Source: Bacteroidia bacterium | Lineage (GTDB): Bacteria; Bacteroidota; Bacteroidia; Bacteroidales; Paludibacteraceae | Reading direction: 5' to 3' | Length of the DNA stretch: 52,713 nt | Assembly: GCA_009929375.1 (NCBI GenBank) | Contig: SAAO01000031.1 | Location: forward strand, 1 to 52,713 | In this document: positions 45,369-52,713 of the stretch, piece after piece | Layout of the letters: the number at the start of each line of letters is the position of its first letter | How positions within the stretch are numbered: position 1 is the stretch's first letter | Position numbers and translations under genes: made by a program | The notes under the pieces: generated by a model | The model's database searches: none | Told to the model about the DNA's origin: nothing | Seen by the model: the letters and a program-made list of their open reading frames with translations, nothing else

Positions 45369-45431
45369 CAAATTATTTCAATCTTCCTTTTTTAAGGGAA
45401 TGAGAGTTGATATTCAGAACTAAAAACAATT

Positions 45432-46868
45432 ATGGCAGAAGATATATTACACGAAGTCACCCAAAGCGAATATAAATACGGATTTACCACCGAAATTGAA
45501 ACCGACATTATACCTGTCGGACTAGATGAAGATGTGGTTCGTCTTATTTCGGCCAAGAAAAATGAGCCGGAATGGATGCTTGAGTACCGACTCAATGCAT
45601 ATCGCAAATGGAAAGAAATGAAAATGCCCGAATGGGCGCATCTACAGATACCTAAAATTGATTATCAGGCTATTTCTTACTATGCAGCTCCGCGCAAAAA
45701 CTCACCCAAAAGCCTCGACGAGGTCGACCCCGAATTGCTGAACACATTCAACAAACTCGGTATTCCGCTCGAGGAGCAAATGGCGCTTTCGGGCATTGCT
45801 GTGGATGCGGTAATGGACAGTGTTTCGGTGAAAACGACATTTAAGGAAACACTTGCTGAAAAGGGAATTATTTTCTGTTCGTTCAGCGAAGCGGTAGAAC
45901 ATCATCCTGATCTGATTCAGAAATATATGTCGTCGGTTGTACCGGTGACCGATAACTTTTTTGCAGCACTTAACTCGGCTGTGTTCAGCGATGGATCGTT
46001 TGTGTACATTCCCAAAGGCGTTCGTTGCCCGATGGAGCTTTCTACATATTTCCGAATCAATGCAGTGAACACAGGTCAGTTCGAACGTACGCTTATTGTG
46101 GCCGACGAAGATAGCTATGTGTCTTATCTCGAAGGTTGTACAGCTCCAAGTCGCGATGAAAATCAGTTGCACGCCGCCATTGTGGAAATTGTGGTTATGA
46201 AAAATGCCGAGGTTAAATATTCAACTGTACAAAACTGGTATCCCGGCGACAAAAATGGTAGCGGAGGGGTTTACAACTTTGTAACCAAGCGCGGTATTTG
46301 CAAAGGCGATAACTCAAAACTGTCGTGGACGCAGGTCGAAACCGGTTCGGCCATTACCTGGAAATATCCGAGCTGTATACTTCAGGGCGACAATTCCTCG
46401 GCTGAATTTTACTCGGTAGCGGTTACCAACCATCATCAACAGGCCGATACAGGTACAAAAATGATTCACCTGGGTCGTAACACACGCAGTCACATCTTAT
46501 CGAAAGGTATTTCGGCCGGTGTAAGTAATAATAGTTATCGCGGATTGGTACGTGTAGGTGCAAAAGCCGAAAATGCCCGTAACTTCTCGCAGTGCGACAG
46601 TTTGTTGCTTGGCGATAAATGTGGAGCTCATACTTTTCCATACATGGAAGTAAATAACGAAACAGCCATTGTGGAACATGAAGCCACGACTTCAAAAATC
46701 AGCGAAGATCAGATTTTCTATTGTAATCAGCGTGGTATTTCGACTGAAGATGCTGTTGGACTCATTGTGAACGGCTATGCCAAGGAGGTAATAAATAAGC
46801 TTCCGATGGAATTTGCCGTTGAAGCACAAAAATTATTGCAAATAACTCTGGAAGGAAGTGTGGGATAG
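45432..46868 (+). CDS. sufB: Fe-S cluster assembly protein SufB
   Basis: A 478-residue scaffold subunit of the SufBCD complex. [48 protein letters not shown] and the C-terminal beta-helix segments are typical. The C-terminal domain includes the conserved QCDSLLLG and [12 protein letters not shown]. First gene of the operon; the expected next gene, sufC, is separated by a 595-base insertion-like module. Confidence 0.97.
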   Translation: MAEDILHEVTQSEYKYGFTTEIETDIIPVGLDEDVVRLISAKKNEPEWMLEYRLNAYRKWKEMKMPEWAHLQIPKIDYQAISYYAAPRKNSPKSLDEVDPELLNTFNKLGIPLEEQMALSGIAVDAVMDSVSVKTTFKETLAEKGIIFCSFSEAVEHHPDLIQKYMSSVVPVTDNFFAALNSAVFSDGSFVYIPKGVRCPMELSTYFRINAVNTGQFERTLIVADEDSYVSYLEGCTAPSRDENQLHAAIVEIVVMKNAEVKYSTVQNWYPGDKNGSGGVYNFVTKRGICKGDNSKLSWTQVETGSAITWKYPSCILQGDNSSAEFYSVAVTNHHQQADTGTKMIHLGRNTRSHILSKGISAGVSNNSYRGLVRVGAKAENARNFSQCDSLLLGDKCGAHTFPYMEVNNETAIVEHEATTSKISEDQIFYCNQRGISTEDAVGLIVNGYAKEVINKLPMEFAVEAQKLLQITLEGSVG

Positions 46869-46875
46869 AATTTGA

Positions 46876-46934
46876 CACATAGAACTCATAGTTTCATATA
46901 CTAAATGCAAAGACTTAGAACACATAGTTTAAAA
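46876..46934 (+). repeat. left inverted repeat of the GxxExxY module
   Basis: Runs from CACATAG (46876-46882) to GAACACATAGTTTAAAA (46918-46934). The last 17 bases match the complement of 47391-47407 at 16 positions; the outer CACATAG is mirrored by CTATGTG at 47444-47450. Confidence 0.75.
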
Positions 46935-46963
46935 CGATAAATCGTTTTTAAAGTAACAACTTT

Positions 46964-47377
46964 ATGATCACACAAAAACACATTAATCTACTTACAAAAG
47001 AAATAATTGGTTGTGCAATCGAAGTTCATAAAGAATTTGGTCCGGGCATGTTAGAAAAAACTTAAGAGAAAGCGCTGATAATGTTATTATCCGAAAAAGG
47101 ATTGAAAGTGCAAAGTCAGGTGGAAGTTCCTGTTTTGTTTAAAGGAAAAATAATTGAAAATGCATTCAGACTGGACTTATTAGTAGAAAATTTAATTATT
47201 GTAGAACTAAAAGCAGTTGAAAATATACTTCCGGTACATGAAGCCCAATTGCTTACATATCTGAAATTGACAAAGAAGCCAAAAGGAATTTTAATAAACT
47301 TTTATAGTACAAATATATTTTACAATGGACAAAAGACTTTCATAACAGATGAATACTCAAGACTACCCAAAGAGTAA
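46964..47377 (+). pseudogene. GxxExxY-family protein gene with nonsense codon
   Basis: An in-frame reading of 137 codons interrupted once by TAA at 47063-47065 (codon 34). It begins MITQKHINLLTKEIIGCAIEVHKEFGPGMLEKT, where the family motif G-x-x-E-x-x-Y would continue; the stop stands at the Tyr. The remaining 98-codon part (47081-47377) is typical: LKVQSQVEVPVLF, AFRLDLLVENLIIVELKAVE and EAQLLTYLKL. Length is normal apart from the stop. Function of the family is not established, though it has a PD-(D/E)XK-like core. It lies inside the suf operon, enclosed by inverted repeats, so it looks inserted. Confidence 0.85.
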
Positions 47378-47390
47378 AATGACAAAGTCA

Positions 47391-47450
47391 TTTTAAGCTA
47401 TGTGTTCTTGATCTTATATTTTCTTGAAGAAAGCTATTGTGAACTATGTG
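47391..47450 (-). repeat. right inverted repeat of the GxxExxY module
   Basis: TTTTAAGCTATGTGTTC (47391-47407) to CTATGTG (47444-47450), mirror of 46876-46934. No target duplication recognised at the outer edges. Confidence 0.75.
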
Positions 47451-47463
47451 ATAAAACAACATT

Positions 47464-48219
47464 ATGTTACAAATTAAAAACTTACATGCCAATATTGATG
47501 GCAAAGAAATATTGAAAGGACTGAATCTTGAGGTTCGTCCGGGCGAAATACACGCTATAATGGGTCCAAACGGAGCCGGAAAATCAACACTTGCTTCGGT
47601 ACTTACAGGTAATCCTGCTTTTGAAGTCACTGATGGTGAAGTCATTTTCAACGAAAAGGATTTGCTTGAACTTGCACCCGAAGAACGTGCAAACGAAGGA
47701 ATTTTCCTCAGTTTCCAGTATCCGGTGGAAATTCCCGGCGTAAGCATGGTGAATTTTATGCGTACTGCCATCAACGAGCAGCGCAAATACCGTGGTCAGG
47801 ATCCGATTTCGGCAACCGACTTTCTGCGTTTGATGCGCGAAAAAAAGGAACTTGTGGAAATGGACAATAAACTGACAAACCGTTCGGTAAACGAAGGTTT
47901 TTCGGGTGGTGAGAAAAAACGTAACGAGATTTTCCAAATGGCTATGCTCGATCCGAAACTCAGTATTCTCGACGAAACTGATTCGGGCCTTGATATCGAT
48001 GCACTTCGTATCGTGGCCAATGGCGTAAACAAACTCAAACGTGCTGACAATGCCACAATTGTGATTACTCACTATCAGCGTTTGCTCGATTATATTGTTC
48101 CCGATTTCGTGCATGTGCTTTATGATGGCCGCATTGTAAAAACAGGAGATAAGAATCTGGCACTTGAACTCGAAGAAAAAGGTTACGACTGGATTAAGCA
48201 GGAAGTGGACGTTAAATAA
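47464..48219 (+). CDS. sufC: Fe-S cluster assembly ATPase SufC
   Basis: A 251-residue ABC ATPase without membrane domain, working with SufB and SufD. Walker A GPNGAGKST at 34-42, signature FSGGEKKRNEI, and Walker B SILDETDSGLDIDALR are typical of SufC. sufD starts 41 bases later, after a gap holding three TGCCAAT repeats. Confidence 0.97.
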   Translation: MLQIKNLHANIDGKEILKGLNLEVRPGEIHAIMGPNGAGKSTLASVLTGNPAFEVTDGEVIFNEKDLLELAPEERANEGIFLSFQYPVEIPGVSMVNFMRTAINEQRKYRGQDPISATDFLRLMREKKELVEMDNKLTNRSVNEGFSGGEKKRNEIFQMAMLDPKLSILDETDSGLDIDALRIVANGVNKLKRADNATIVITHYQRLLDYIVPDFVHVLYDGRIVKTGDKNLALELEEKGYDWIKQEVDVK

Positions 48220-48220
48220 G

Positions 48221-48251
48221 TGCCAATAAATCAATGTGCCAATGTGCCAAT
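48221..48251 (+). repeat. TGCCAAT repeats between sufC and sufD
   Basis: Copies at 48221-48227, 48237-48243 and 48245-48251, filling most of the gap. Decayed simple repeats. Confidence 0.7.
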
Positions 48252-48260
48252 TGAAAAAAT

Positions 48261-49601
48261 ATGGAAAAACAATATATCAATTTATATAAACAGTATCACG
48301 AAACCATCAAAAAACATTCGTCGGCAGTGATGAATGCGGGTCGTGATGCGTCCTTTGAGCTTTTCGAGCAGTTGGGATTTCCCACTACGAAACTCGAAAA
48401 GTACAAATATACCGACCTCTCAGATGCGCTTTCGTACGATTATGGTTTGAATATCAACAGACTGAACATACCCGTGAATCCTTATCAGGTTTTTAAATGC
48501 GACGTTCCGGGTATTCATTCTTATCTGTATTTTGTGCTGAATGACGGATTTTATCCTATCACAGACAAACGTAACGAGGATTTACCCGAAAATGTAATTA
48601 TTTGCTCGCTTCGCGAAGCTTCGGAAAAATATCCTGCATTGGTTGAAAAGTATTACGGAAAACTCACCGCCGGACAGAAAGATGGTCTTGTGGCTTTTAA
48701 CGGTGCTTTTGCTCAGGATGGTTTCTTTATGTATGTGCCTGAAAATGTGCAATTAGATCGTCCTGTGCAGTTAATCAACATTATGCGTTCGGATGTGGAT
48801 TTTATGGCCAACAGTCATAATCTGATTATTCTGGAGAAAAATGCAAAAGCGCAATTGCTGGTATGCGACCATACAATGGACGATGTGCGTTTTGTAACAA
48901 ATCGCGTGACAGAGGTTTTTGTGGACGAATATGCTACCTACGAACATTATAAACTCGAAAATACGCATAATAAAACCACCAATCTGTCTACTTTGCTCGT
49001 CGATCAGAAAGCATCGTCGAATGTGCTTGGAAACATAATGACTCTGCACAACGGAGTGACGCGAAATACCATTGAGATTGGTATTAATGGCGAACATTGC
49101 GAAACAACGCTTTGTGGAATGGTGGTAGGCGATAAAAATCAGCAGGTGGATAATTACAGCTCAATTTTGCATAACAAACCCAACTGCCACAGTACCGAGC
49201 TTTTCAAATATATACTCGACGATGTGTCGAAAGGTGGATTTACCGGACGACTTTATGTGGCTCGTGATGCACAGAAGACTCAGGCTTATCAGACAAACAA
49301 AAATATTCTGCTGAACCGTACTGCAAAAATGCGCACCAAGCCACAACTCGAAATTTATGCCGACGATGTAAAATGCTCGCACGGAGCCACCATTGGTCAG
49401 CTCGACGAATCGGCCATGTTCTACATGCGTCAGCGTGGAATTCCCGAAAAAGAAGCACGCCTGTTACTGATGTTTGCATTTACAGCCGATGTGATTGATT
49501 ATATTCGTATCGATGCTTTGCAGGACAGAATGAAAATGCTGGTTGAGAAGCGTTTGCGTGGTGAGCTTTCGAAATGTGAAGGCTGCGTGATTTGTCAGTA
49601 A
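48261..49601 (+). CDS. sufD: Fe-S cluster assembly protein SufD
   Basis: A 446-residue beta-helix partner of SufB. LEKYKYTDLSDAL at the start and the C-terminal region YADDVKCSHGATIGQLDESAMFYMRQRGI, with Cys and His, are the family signature. The final residues CEGCVIC place Cys439, Cys442 and Cys445 in a CxxCxxC array, which I do not recall from enterobacterial SufD. sufS is not in the window; a Nudix gene follows instead. Confidence 0.95.
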   Translation: MEKQYINLYKQYHETIKKHSSAVMNAGRDASFELFEQLGFPTTKLEKYKYTDLSDALSYDYGLNINRLNIPVNPYQVFKCDVPGIHSYLYFVLNDGFYPITDKRNEDLPENVIICSLREASEKYPALVEKYYGKLTAGQKDGLVAFNGAFAQDGFFMYVPENVQLDRPVQLINIMRSDVDFMANSHNLIILEKNAKAQLLVCDHTMDDVRFVTNRVTEVFVDEYATYEHYKLENTHNKTTNLSTLLVDQKASSNVLGNIMTLHNGVTRNTIEIGINGEHCETTLCGMVVGDKNQQVDNYSSILHNKPNCHSTELFKYILDDVSKGGFTGRLYVARDAQKTQAYQTNKNILLNRTAKMRTKPQLEIYADDVKCSHGATIGQLDESAMFYMRQRGIPEKEARLLLMFAFTADVIDYIRIDALQDRMKMLVEKRLRGELSKCEGCVICQ

Positions 49602-49633
49602 ACTTTTAGAACGAAAATTTACAACCCCATATT

Positions 49634-49685
49634 AAATGAGGATTTTCAGAAAGTAAATGAGCTTTTTGATGGTCCTCATTTTTTT
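49634..49685 (+). terminator. possible terminator of the suf operon
   Basis: AAATGAGGA (49634-49642) pairs with TCCTCATTT (49673-49681) with a long 30-base loop, followed by T-rich DNA. Moderate support only. Confidence 0.45.
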
Positions 49686-49702
49686 GAAAAAAAGATTTGA
49701 AA

Positions 49703-50335
49703 ATGAATTTTTCAGCAGATTTTATTCGTCGTAAACTTAGTGGCGAATTGCCCGGTCTGTCGTCGCATCTGAAACTGGCGCCCGACAGTCGTGCCGGTGA
49801 AATAGCCTCGTACATGAAGAGCCAAAAGCAGGCAAAGAAAAGCGCCGTGATGATTCTGCTTTTTCATGAAAACGAAAAACTCAAAGTTGTTTTTATTCGT
49901 CGTGGCATGTATGTAGGCATTCATGCCGGGCAAATTGCATTTCCGGGAGGTCGGTTCGAAGACTCGGATGTTACAGTGGAAAATACTGCTTTTCGCGAAA
50001 TTGAAGAGGAAATTGGTGTGACACGTGATAAGATTGAATTGCTCGGTCGGCTTACCGATATTTATGTGCCACCCAGCAACTTCCTGATTAGTATTTTTGT
50101 GGGTTATTTACCTGAAAGGCCACAATATAAGCCTGATGAGCGTGAAGTGGCAGAAGTTCTGGAGCTTGATTTTGAAAATTTTCTGGTGGAAAATGTCATT
50201 TCCGAAAAGGATTTTCAGGTTCCGTCCACAACCGAATCTGTTCGCGCACTTTATTACAAACTGCCTAATGCTGACCTTTGGGGAGCAAGCGCGATGGTAA
50301 TGACCGAACTGATTGATGTGTTGAATGCCGAATAA
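49703..50335 (+). CDS. Nudix CoA pyrophosphatase (UPF0035/NudL-like)
   Basis: A 210-residue hydrolase. HAGQIAFPGGRFED and AFREIEEEIGV form the UPF0035 variant of the Nudix box (GGR-x-D-x-D then RE-x-x-EE-x-G), which hydrolyses CoA or acetyl-CoA to phosphopantetheine and 3',5'-ADP. An in-frame TTG lies two codons upstream; I use the ATG. Its N-terminal helix (ADFIRRKLSGELPG) is usual for the family. Transcription is probably separate from suf. Confidence 0.88.
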   Translation: MNFSADFIRRKLSGELPGLSSHLKLAPDSRAGEIASYMKSQKQAKKSAVMILLFHENEKLKVVFIRRGMYVGIHAGQIAFPGGRFEDSDVTVENTAFREIEEEIGVTRDKIELLGRLTDIYVPPSNFLISIFVGYLPERPQYKPDEREVAEVLELDFENFLVENVISEKDFQVPSTTESVRALYYKLPNADLWGASAMVMTELIDVLNAE

Positions 50336-50342
50336 GATATCA

Positions 50343-50379
50343 ACTCGGCCCCCCCAACCCCCTCAAGGGGGAGTTTTGG
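50343..50379. repeat. C-rich palindrome common in the phylum
   Basis: A C-rich run followed by CCCCCTCAAGGGGG. A similar CCCCCTAAAGGGGG block is widely repeated in Bacteroidota intergenic DNA (from memory). Confidence 0.5.
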
Positions 50380-50486
50380 TGCGTAACTCAAGTTTAATTT
50401 GTACTTACAAATTTCATTTAAATACTTTTTTAACGGTAAATTTAAATACAGAAATTGATGTGGTGGATAGTAACAAAATTATATAG

Positions 50487-50494
50487 TATTTTTG
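50487..50494 (+). promoter_or_regulatory. -7 box of the pseudouridine synthase gene
   Basis: TATTTTTG, 16 bases before the ATG at 50511. No clear -33. Confidence 0.5.
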
Positions 50495-50510
50495 TAAAAA
50501 ATAGCTTCTA

Positions 50511-51476
50511 ATGAGTGAGAAAATACGTTTAAACAAATTTATCAGCGATAGCGGAGTGTGCTCGCGCCGCGAAGCCGACAAGTACATCGAAACCGGACAT
50601 GTAACTATCAATGGGCGTCGGGCAAAAATAGGCGATATGGTTTCTCCGGATTTCGATAAGGTCTTGCTGAGTGGAAACCTTGTGGAAGCACGCGATGCCG
50701 AAAGTTTTGTGCTGATGGCTTTCAACAAACCTGTGGGCTTAGTGAGTACAACCGAAATTGGCGCAAAAGATTCCGTAGTAAGTTACATCGGTTTTCACGA
50801 ACGTATTTTTCCCATCGGACGACTCGATAAAGATTCGCAGGGGCTTCTGTTTCTGACCAATAACGGAGATATTGTAAATAAAATTCTGCGTGCAGGCAAT
50901 CAGCACGAAAAAGAATATGTGGTGACGGTTGACAAGCCTGTTACCGAAGAATTTATTCAACGAATGAGCAATGGCGTTCCAATTCTGGGCGAGGTCACCA
51001 AAAAGTGTAAAGTCTCAAAGGAAACAACTAATATATTCCGTATTACCCTGATTCAGGGACTTAATCGTCAGATTCGTCGCATGTGCGAATACTTTGGATA
51101 CGAAGTTGTGAAGCTTGAGAGAGTTCGCATTATGAATGTGACGATTAAAGGTTTGCCTGTGGGTGAATGGCGCTTACTGGAGGAAAAAGAAATCGCACAG
51201 ATTATGGAAGCGATTGCAGATTCTTCGTCCGATCAGGTGAAAACTGCTCCGGCAAAAATATCAAAACAAGCCATAGCACAGGTTAATAAGCCTTCGGGAA
51301 CAACCTTCGACAAGGCTGCCAGAACGACTACGAAGTCAAACAAGAAAGCAGAAAAGCAACCTCATGTTAATCCCAAATCGCGAGAGTTGCGCGATAAACA
51401 ATCGGGTTCGGGAGCAAAAAGTAAATCGCATGGCGGAAACCGCAATGCTTCTTCACGAAACAAAGGACGCAGGTAA
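50511..51476 (+). CDS. RluF-like pseudouridine synthase
   Basis: A 321-residue enzyme of the RsuA/RluF branch. The S4 RNA-binding domain is at 4-60 ([25 protein letters not shown]). The catalytic Asp106 lies in [10 protein letters not shown], and [24 protein letters not shown] matches the RluF class, whose member in E. coli modifies 23S U2604. The C-terminal ~75 residues are Lys/Arg/Ser/Asn-rich and disordered, a common rRNA-binding extension in Bacteroidota. A perfect hairpin overlaps its last codons. Confidence 0.92.
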   Translation: MSEKIRLNKFISDSGVCSRREADKYIETGHVTINGRRAKIGDMVSPDFDKVLLSGNLVEARDAESFVLMAFNKPVGLVSTTEIGAKDSVVSYIGFHERIFPIGRLDKDSQGLLFLTNNGDIVNKILRAGNQHEKEYVVTVDKPVTEEFIQRMSNGVPILGEVTKKCKVSKETTNIFRITLIQGLNRQIRRMCEYFGYEVVKLERVRIMNVTIKGLPVGEWRLLEEKEIAQIMEAIADSSSDQVKTAPAKISKQAIAQVNKPSGTTFDKAARTTTKSNKKAEKQPHVNPKSRELRDKQSGSGAKSKSHGGNRNASSRNKGRR

Positions 51477-51496
51477 AATTCTTACCTGCGTCCTTT
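51462..51496. terminator. terminator spanning the end of the pseudouridine synthase gene
   Basis: AAAGGACGCAGGTAA (51462-51476, containing the stop) pairs perfectly with TTACCTGCGTCCTTT (51482-51496), loop AATTC, then GTTTATAAATT. Convergent with the M48 gene. Confidence 0.8.
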
Positions 51497-51521
51497 GTTT
51501 ATAAATTACCTACCGGAGTAA

Positions 51522-52316
51522 TTACTGTTTGTTGTAGTATTTCATTGCTTCGGGCAATACTTCTTTCATTTTGGCAATGCGGTTTGCGTCAGTTGGGTGA
51601 GTGCTCATAAATTCGAGTACCGATCCCGAACCATCACCGGCCATACGTTGCCAGAATGCAACTGCTTCGTTTGGATCGTATCCTGCCATAGCCATAAAAA
51701 TCAGTCCAAGGCGATCAGCTTCGTACTCGTGTTTGCGCGAATACGGAAGAATTACACCGACCTGAGCACCAAGTCCGTACAAAATATTAATGGTCTGGCG
51801 TGTGGTAGCCGAACGGTTGGCTAAAAGCATGTCGGCAAGACCTGCACCAAACGAAGCGACCATTTGCTGACTCAGACGTTCGTTGCTGTGTTTGGCAACT
51901 GCGTGCGCAATTTCATGTCCCATAACCACAGCCATTCCGGCTTCGGTTTGTGTCATTGGGAGAATTCCTTCGTAGAAAACCACTTTTCCACCAGGCATAC
52001 AAAATGCGTTGACAGTGGTGTCCTGCACCAAACGAAATTCCCATGCGTAATTTGCTGTGTCGGCAGCCAGTCCGTGATTTTTCATGTAATTAAAAACAGC
52101 TCCCGCAATGTTGTTGCCAACTTTACTTACCAGTGTTGAATTCTGTAAGTCTTTTGACGCAGGTACTGAGTCGATAAACTGCTTGTAGGCTGTGGCACTC
52201 ATACTTAATACTTCTGCATCCGAAACAAGCAAAAGTTGGCGACGGCCTGTAATCATCACACTTGAGCATGCGCCCAGTATCAATGTGACTAAAATGAATA
52301 ATGTAATTCGTTTCAT
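51522..52316 (-). CDS. M48-family zinc protease, outer membrane lipoprotein
   Basis: 264 residues. The signal peptide ends in a lipobox (LILGAC, Cys17), so it is a lipoprotein, probably in the outer membrane. GHEIAH holds zinc ligands His134 and His138 with catalytic Glu135, and EYEAD (197-201) provides the third ligand. A conserved TTVNAFCMPGGKVVFY precedes the motif. This resembles LoiP/YggG-type M48 proteases in envelope quality control. I chose the ATG at 52316 over an upstream frame start at 52349. No promoter box was found. Confidence 0.9.
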   Translation of the reverse strand: MKRITLFILVTLILGACSSVMITGRRQLLLVSDAEVLSMSATAYKQFIDSVPASKDLQNSTLVSKVGNNIAGAVFNYMKNHGLAADTANYAWEFRLVQDTTVNAFCMPGGKVVFYEGILPMTQTEAGMAVVMGHEIAHAVAKHSNERLSQQMVASFGAGLADMLLANRSATTRQTINILYGLGAQVGVILPYSRKHEYEADRLGLIFMAMAGYDPNEAVAFWQRMAGDGSGSVLEFMSTHPTDANRIAKMKEVLPEAMKYYNKQ

Positions 52317-52713
52317 ATTGTTTTGTTTTAGTTTTTTTGTGCGAATCAAAATCTATGCTGAAATATTGAATCTCAAAACAAAATTTCATTTTTCAGATAC
52401 CTGAATCTCTGTTTTTAGAATTGAGCTTATATAGGTTAGATAATTACGATAGATATTTTTCTTAAACGCGAAGAACGCAAAGTTTTTAAGACGCAAAGAA
52501 AAACTTTTAAGTTTTTGTCTTTGCGTACTTTGCGTATTTTGATGAAATATTTATAGGTATTTATTACTTCGCGTTCTTTGCGTTTAATTGTATTTTTAAA
52601 ATTATTATTCTAACTTAACGTGAGTTCGATATAAGAAAATGGTTAGAAAGTTAGCATAGTTCAGAGATAATTACTATATTTATAGTGTTGAAATACAAAT
52701 AAATAACTAAAAT
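52317..52713. other. gap of 397 bases to the window end
   Basis: Carries the nested inverted-repeat element at 52462-52587 and otherwise AT-rich DNA. The next gene would start beyond the window. Confidence 0.7.
52462..52587. repeat. nested inverted-repeat element without a gene
   Basis: The outer arms (52462-52482 and 52567-52587) are complementary at 19 of 21 positions. Inside, ACGCAAAG (52491-52498) and CTTTGCGT (52519-52526) with AAAAACTT/AAGTTTTT form a second hairpin. The CGCGAAGAACGCAAAG style sequence resembles repeats I recall around small mobile genes in Bacteroidota. Confidence 0.65.

Larger units (their letters stand above)
45080..45431. other. divergent promoter gap of 352 bases
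   Basis: AT-rich DNA with only the two -7 boxes (45115-45122 and 45361-45368). I see no operator repeat for the TetR protein. Confidence 0.6.

Noticed and set aside
45080-45431. TetR operator between tetR and sufB
   Set aside because: I looked for a palindrome of 12 bases or more and saw none.
47081-47377. 98-codon frame as an intact short gene
   Set aside because: It is in frame with upstream family sequence and is separated from it by a single stop, so it is one broken gene.
1-52713. tRNA genes, rRNA genes or a CRISPR array
   Set aside because: No T-loop/CCA-like structure, rRNA-like stretch, or regularly spaced repeats with unique spacers were seen.

Overview
The window comes from a Bacteroidota genome, most likely an environmental Bacteroidales (Paludibacter-like is my best guess; I cannot name the species). 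Three things support this. Several proteins end in type IX secretion (T9SS) C-terminal sorting domains, and a PorZ-like T9SS component is present. About nineteen genes are preceded by the Bacteroidota -7 box TAnnTTTG, sometimes with a -33 TTG/TTTG 19-21 bases upstream. The gene set (sufBCD, a short arginine decarboxylase, an HDGD-type GH57 enzyme, a pepD-type dipeptidase) fits the phylum. I found no rRNA, tRNA, CRISPR array, prophage or intact insertion sequence.

Layout. 1-357 holds short direct repeats and a candidate structured RNA. 358-8761 (minus strand) carries a secreted GH57 glycosidase, a LURP-one-like protein next to an M23/LysM envelope peptidase, ndk, recG and ispD. 8984-10081 (plus) carries a SPOR protein and folE. 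10088-15543 (minus) is a tight cluster: a PorZ-like protein, a polyprenyl-phosphate glycosyltransferase, a small EamA/SMR protein, a methyltransferase and a membrane glycosyltransferase. 15650-26989 is housekeeping: rdgB, a sodium symporter, mscL, an MsbA-like ABC exporter, purB, psd, a MazG-like gene, deoC, arginine decarboxylase, a decayed T9SS tail, and a polyprenyl synthase. 27278-37584 carries polA, trmN6, an LTXXQ-like basic protein, corA, zwf-pgl, a HAD hydrolase and pepD.

37586-44360 is the most unusual part. A single 1875-residue T9SS cargo protein joins an esterase domain to two HExxH metallopeptidase-like domains with an apparently degenerate third copy between them. It is bracketed by 45-bp near-identical terminator repeats and by copies of a ~50-bp intergenic repeat. 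Directly after its stop codon is a 104-bp MITE-like element with 13-bp inverted ends and a 9-bp direct duplication of its target.

44378-52316 holds a TetR regulator, the Fe-S assembly operon sufB-sufC-sufD, a Nudix CoA pyrophosphatase, an RluF-like pseudouridine synthase and an M48 lipoprotein protease. Between sufB and sufC sits a GxxExxY-family pseudogene enclosed by inverted repeats, with a nonsense codon where the family's signature Tyr should be. The last 250 bases contain a second nested inverted-repeat element with no gene inside.

Functionally the window mixes core metabolism (purines, pentose phosphate, isoprenoids, phospholipid, folate, Fe-S) with envelope and secretion functions (PorZ, glycan transfer, peptidoglycan hydrolysis, T9SS cargo) and several small repeat elements in the accessory gaps.
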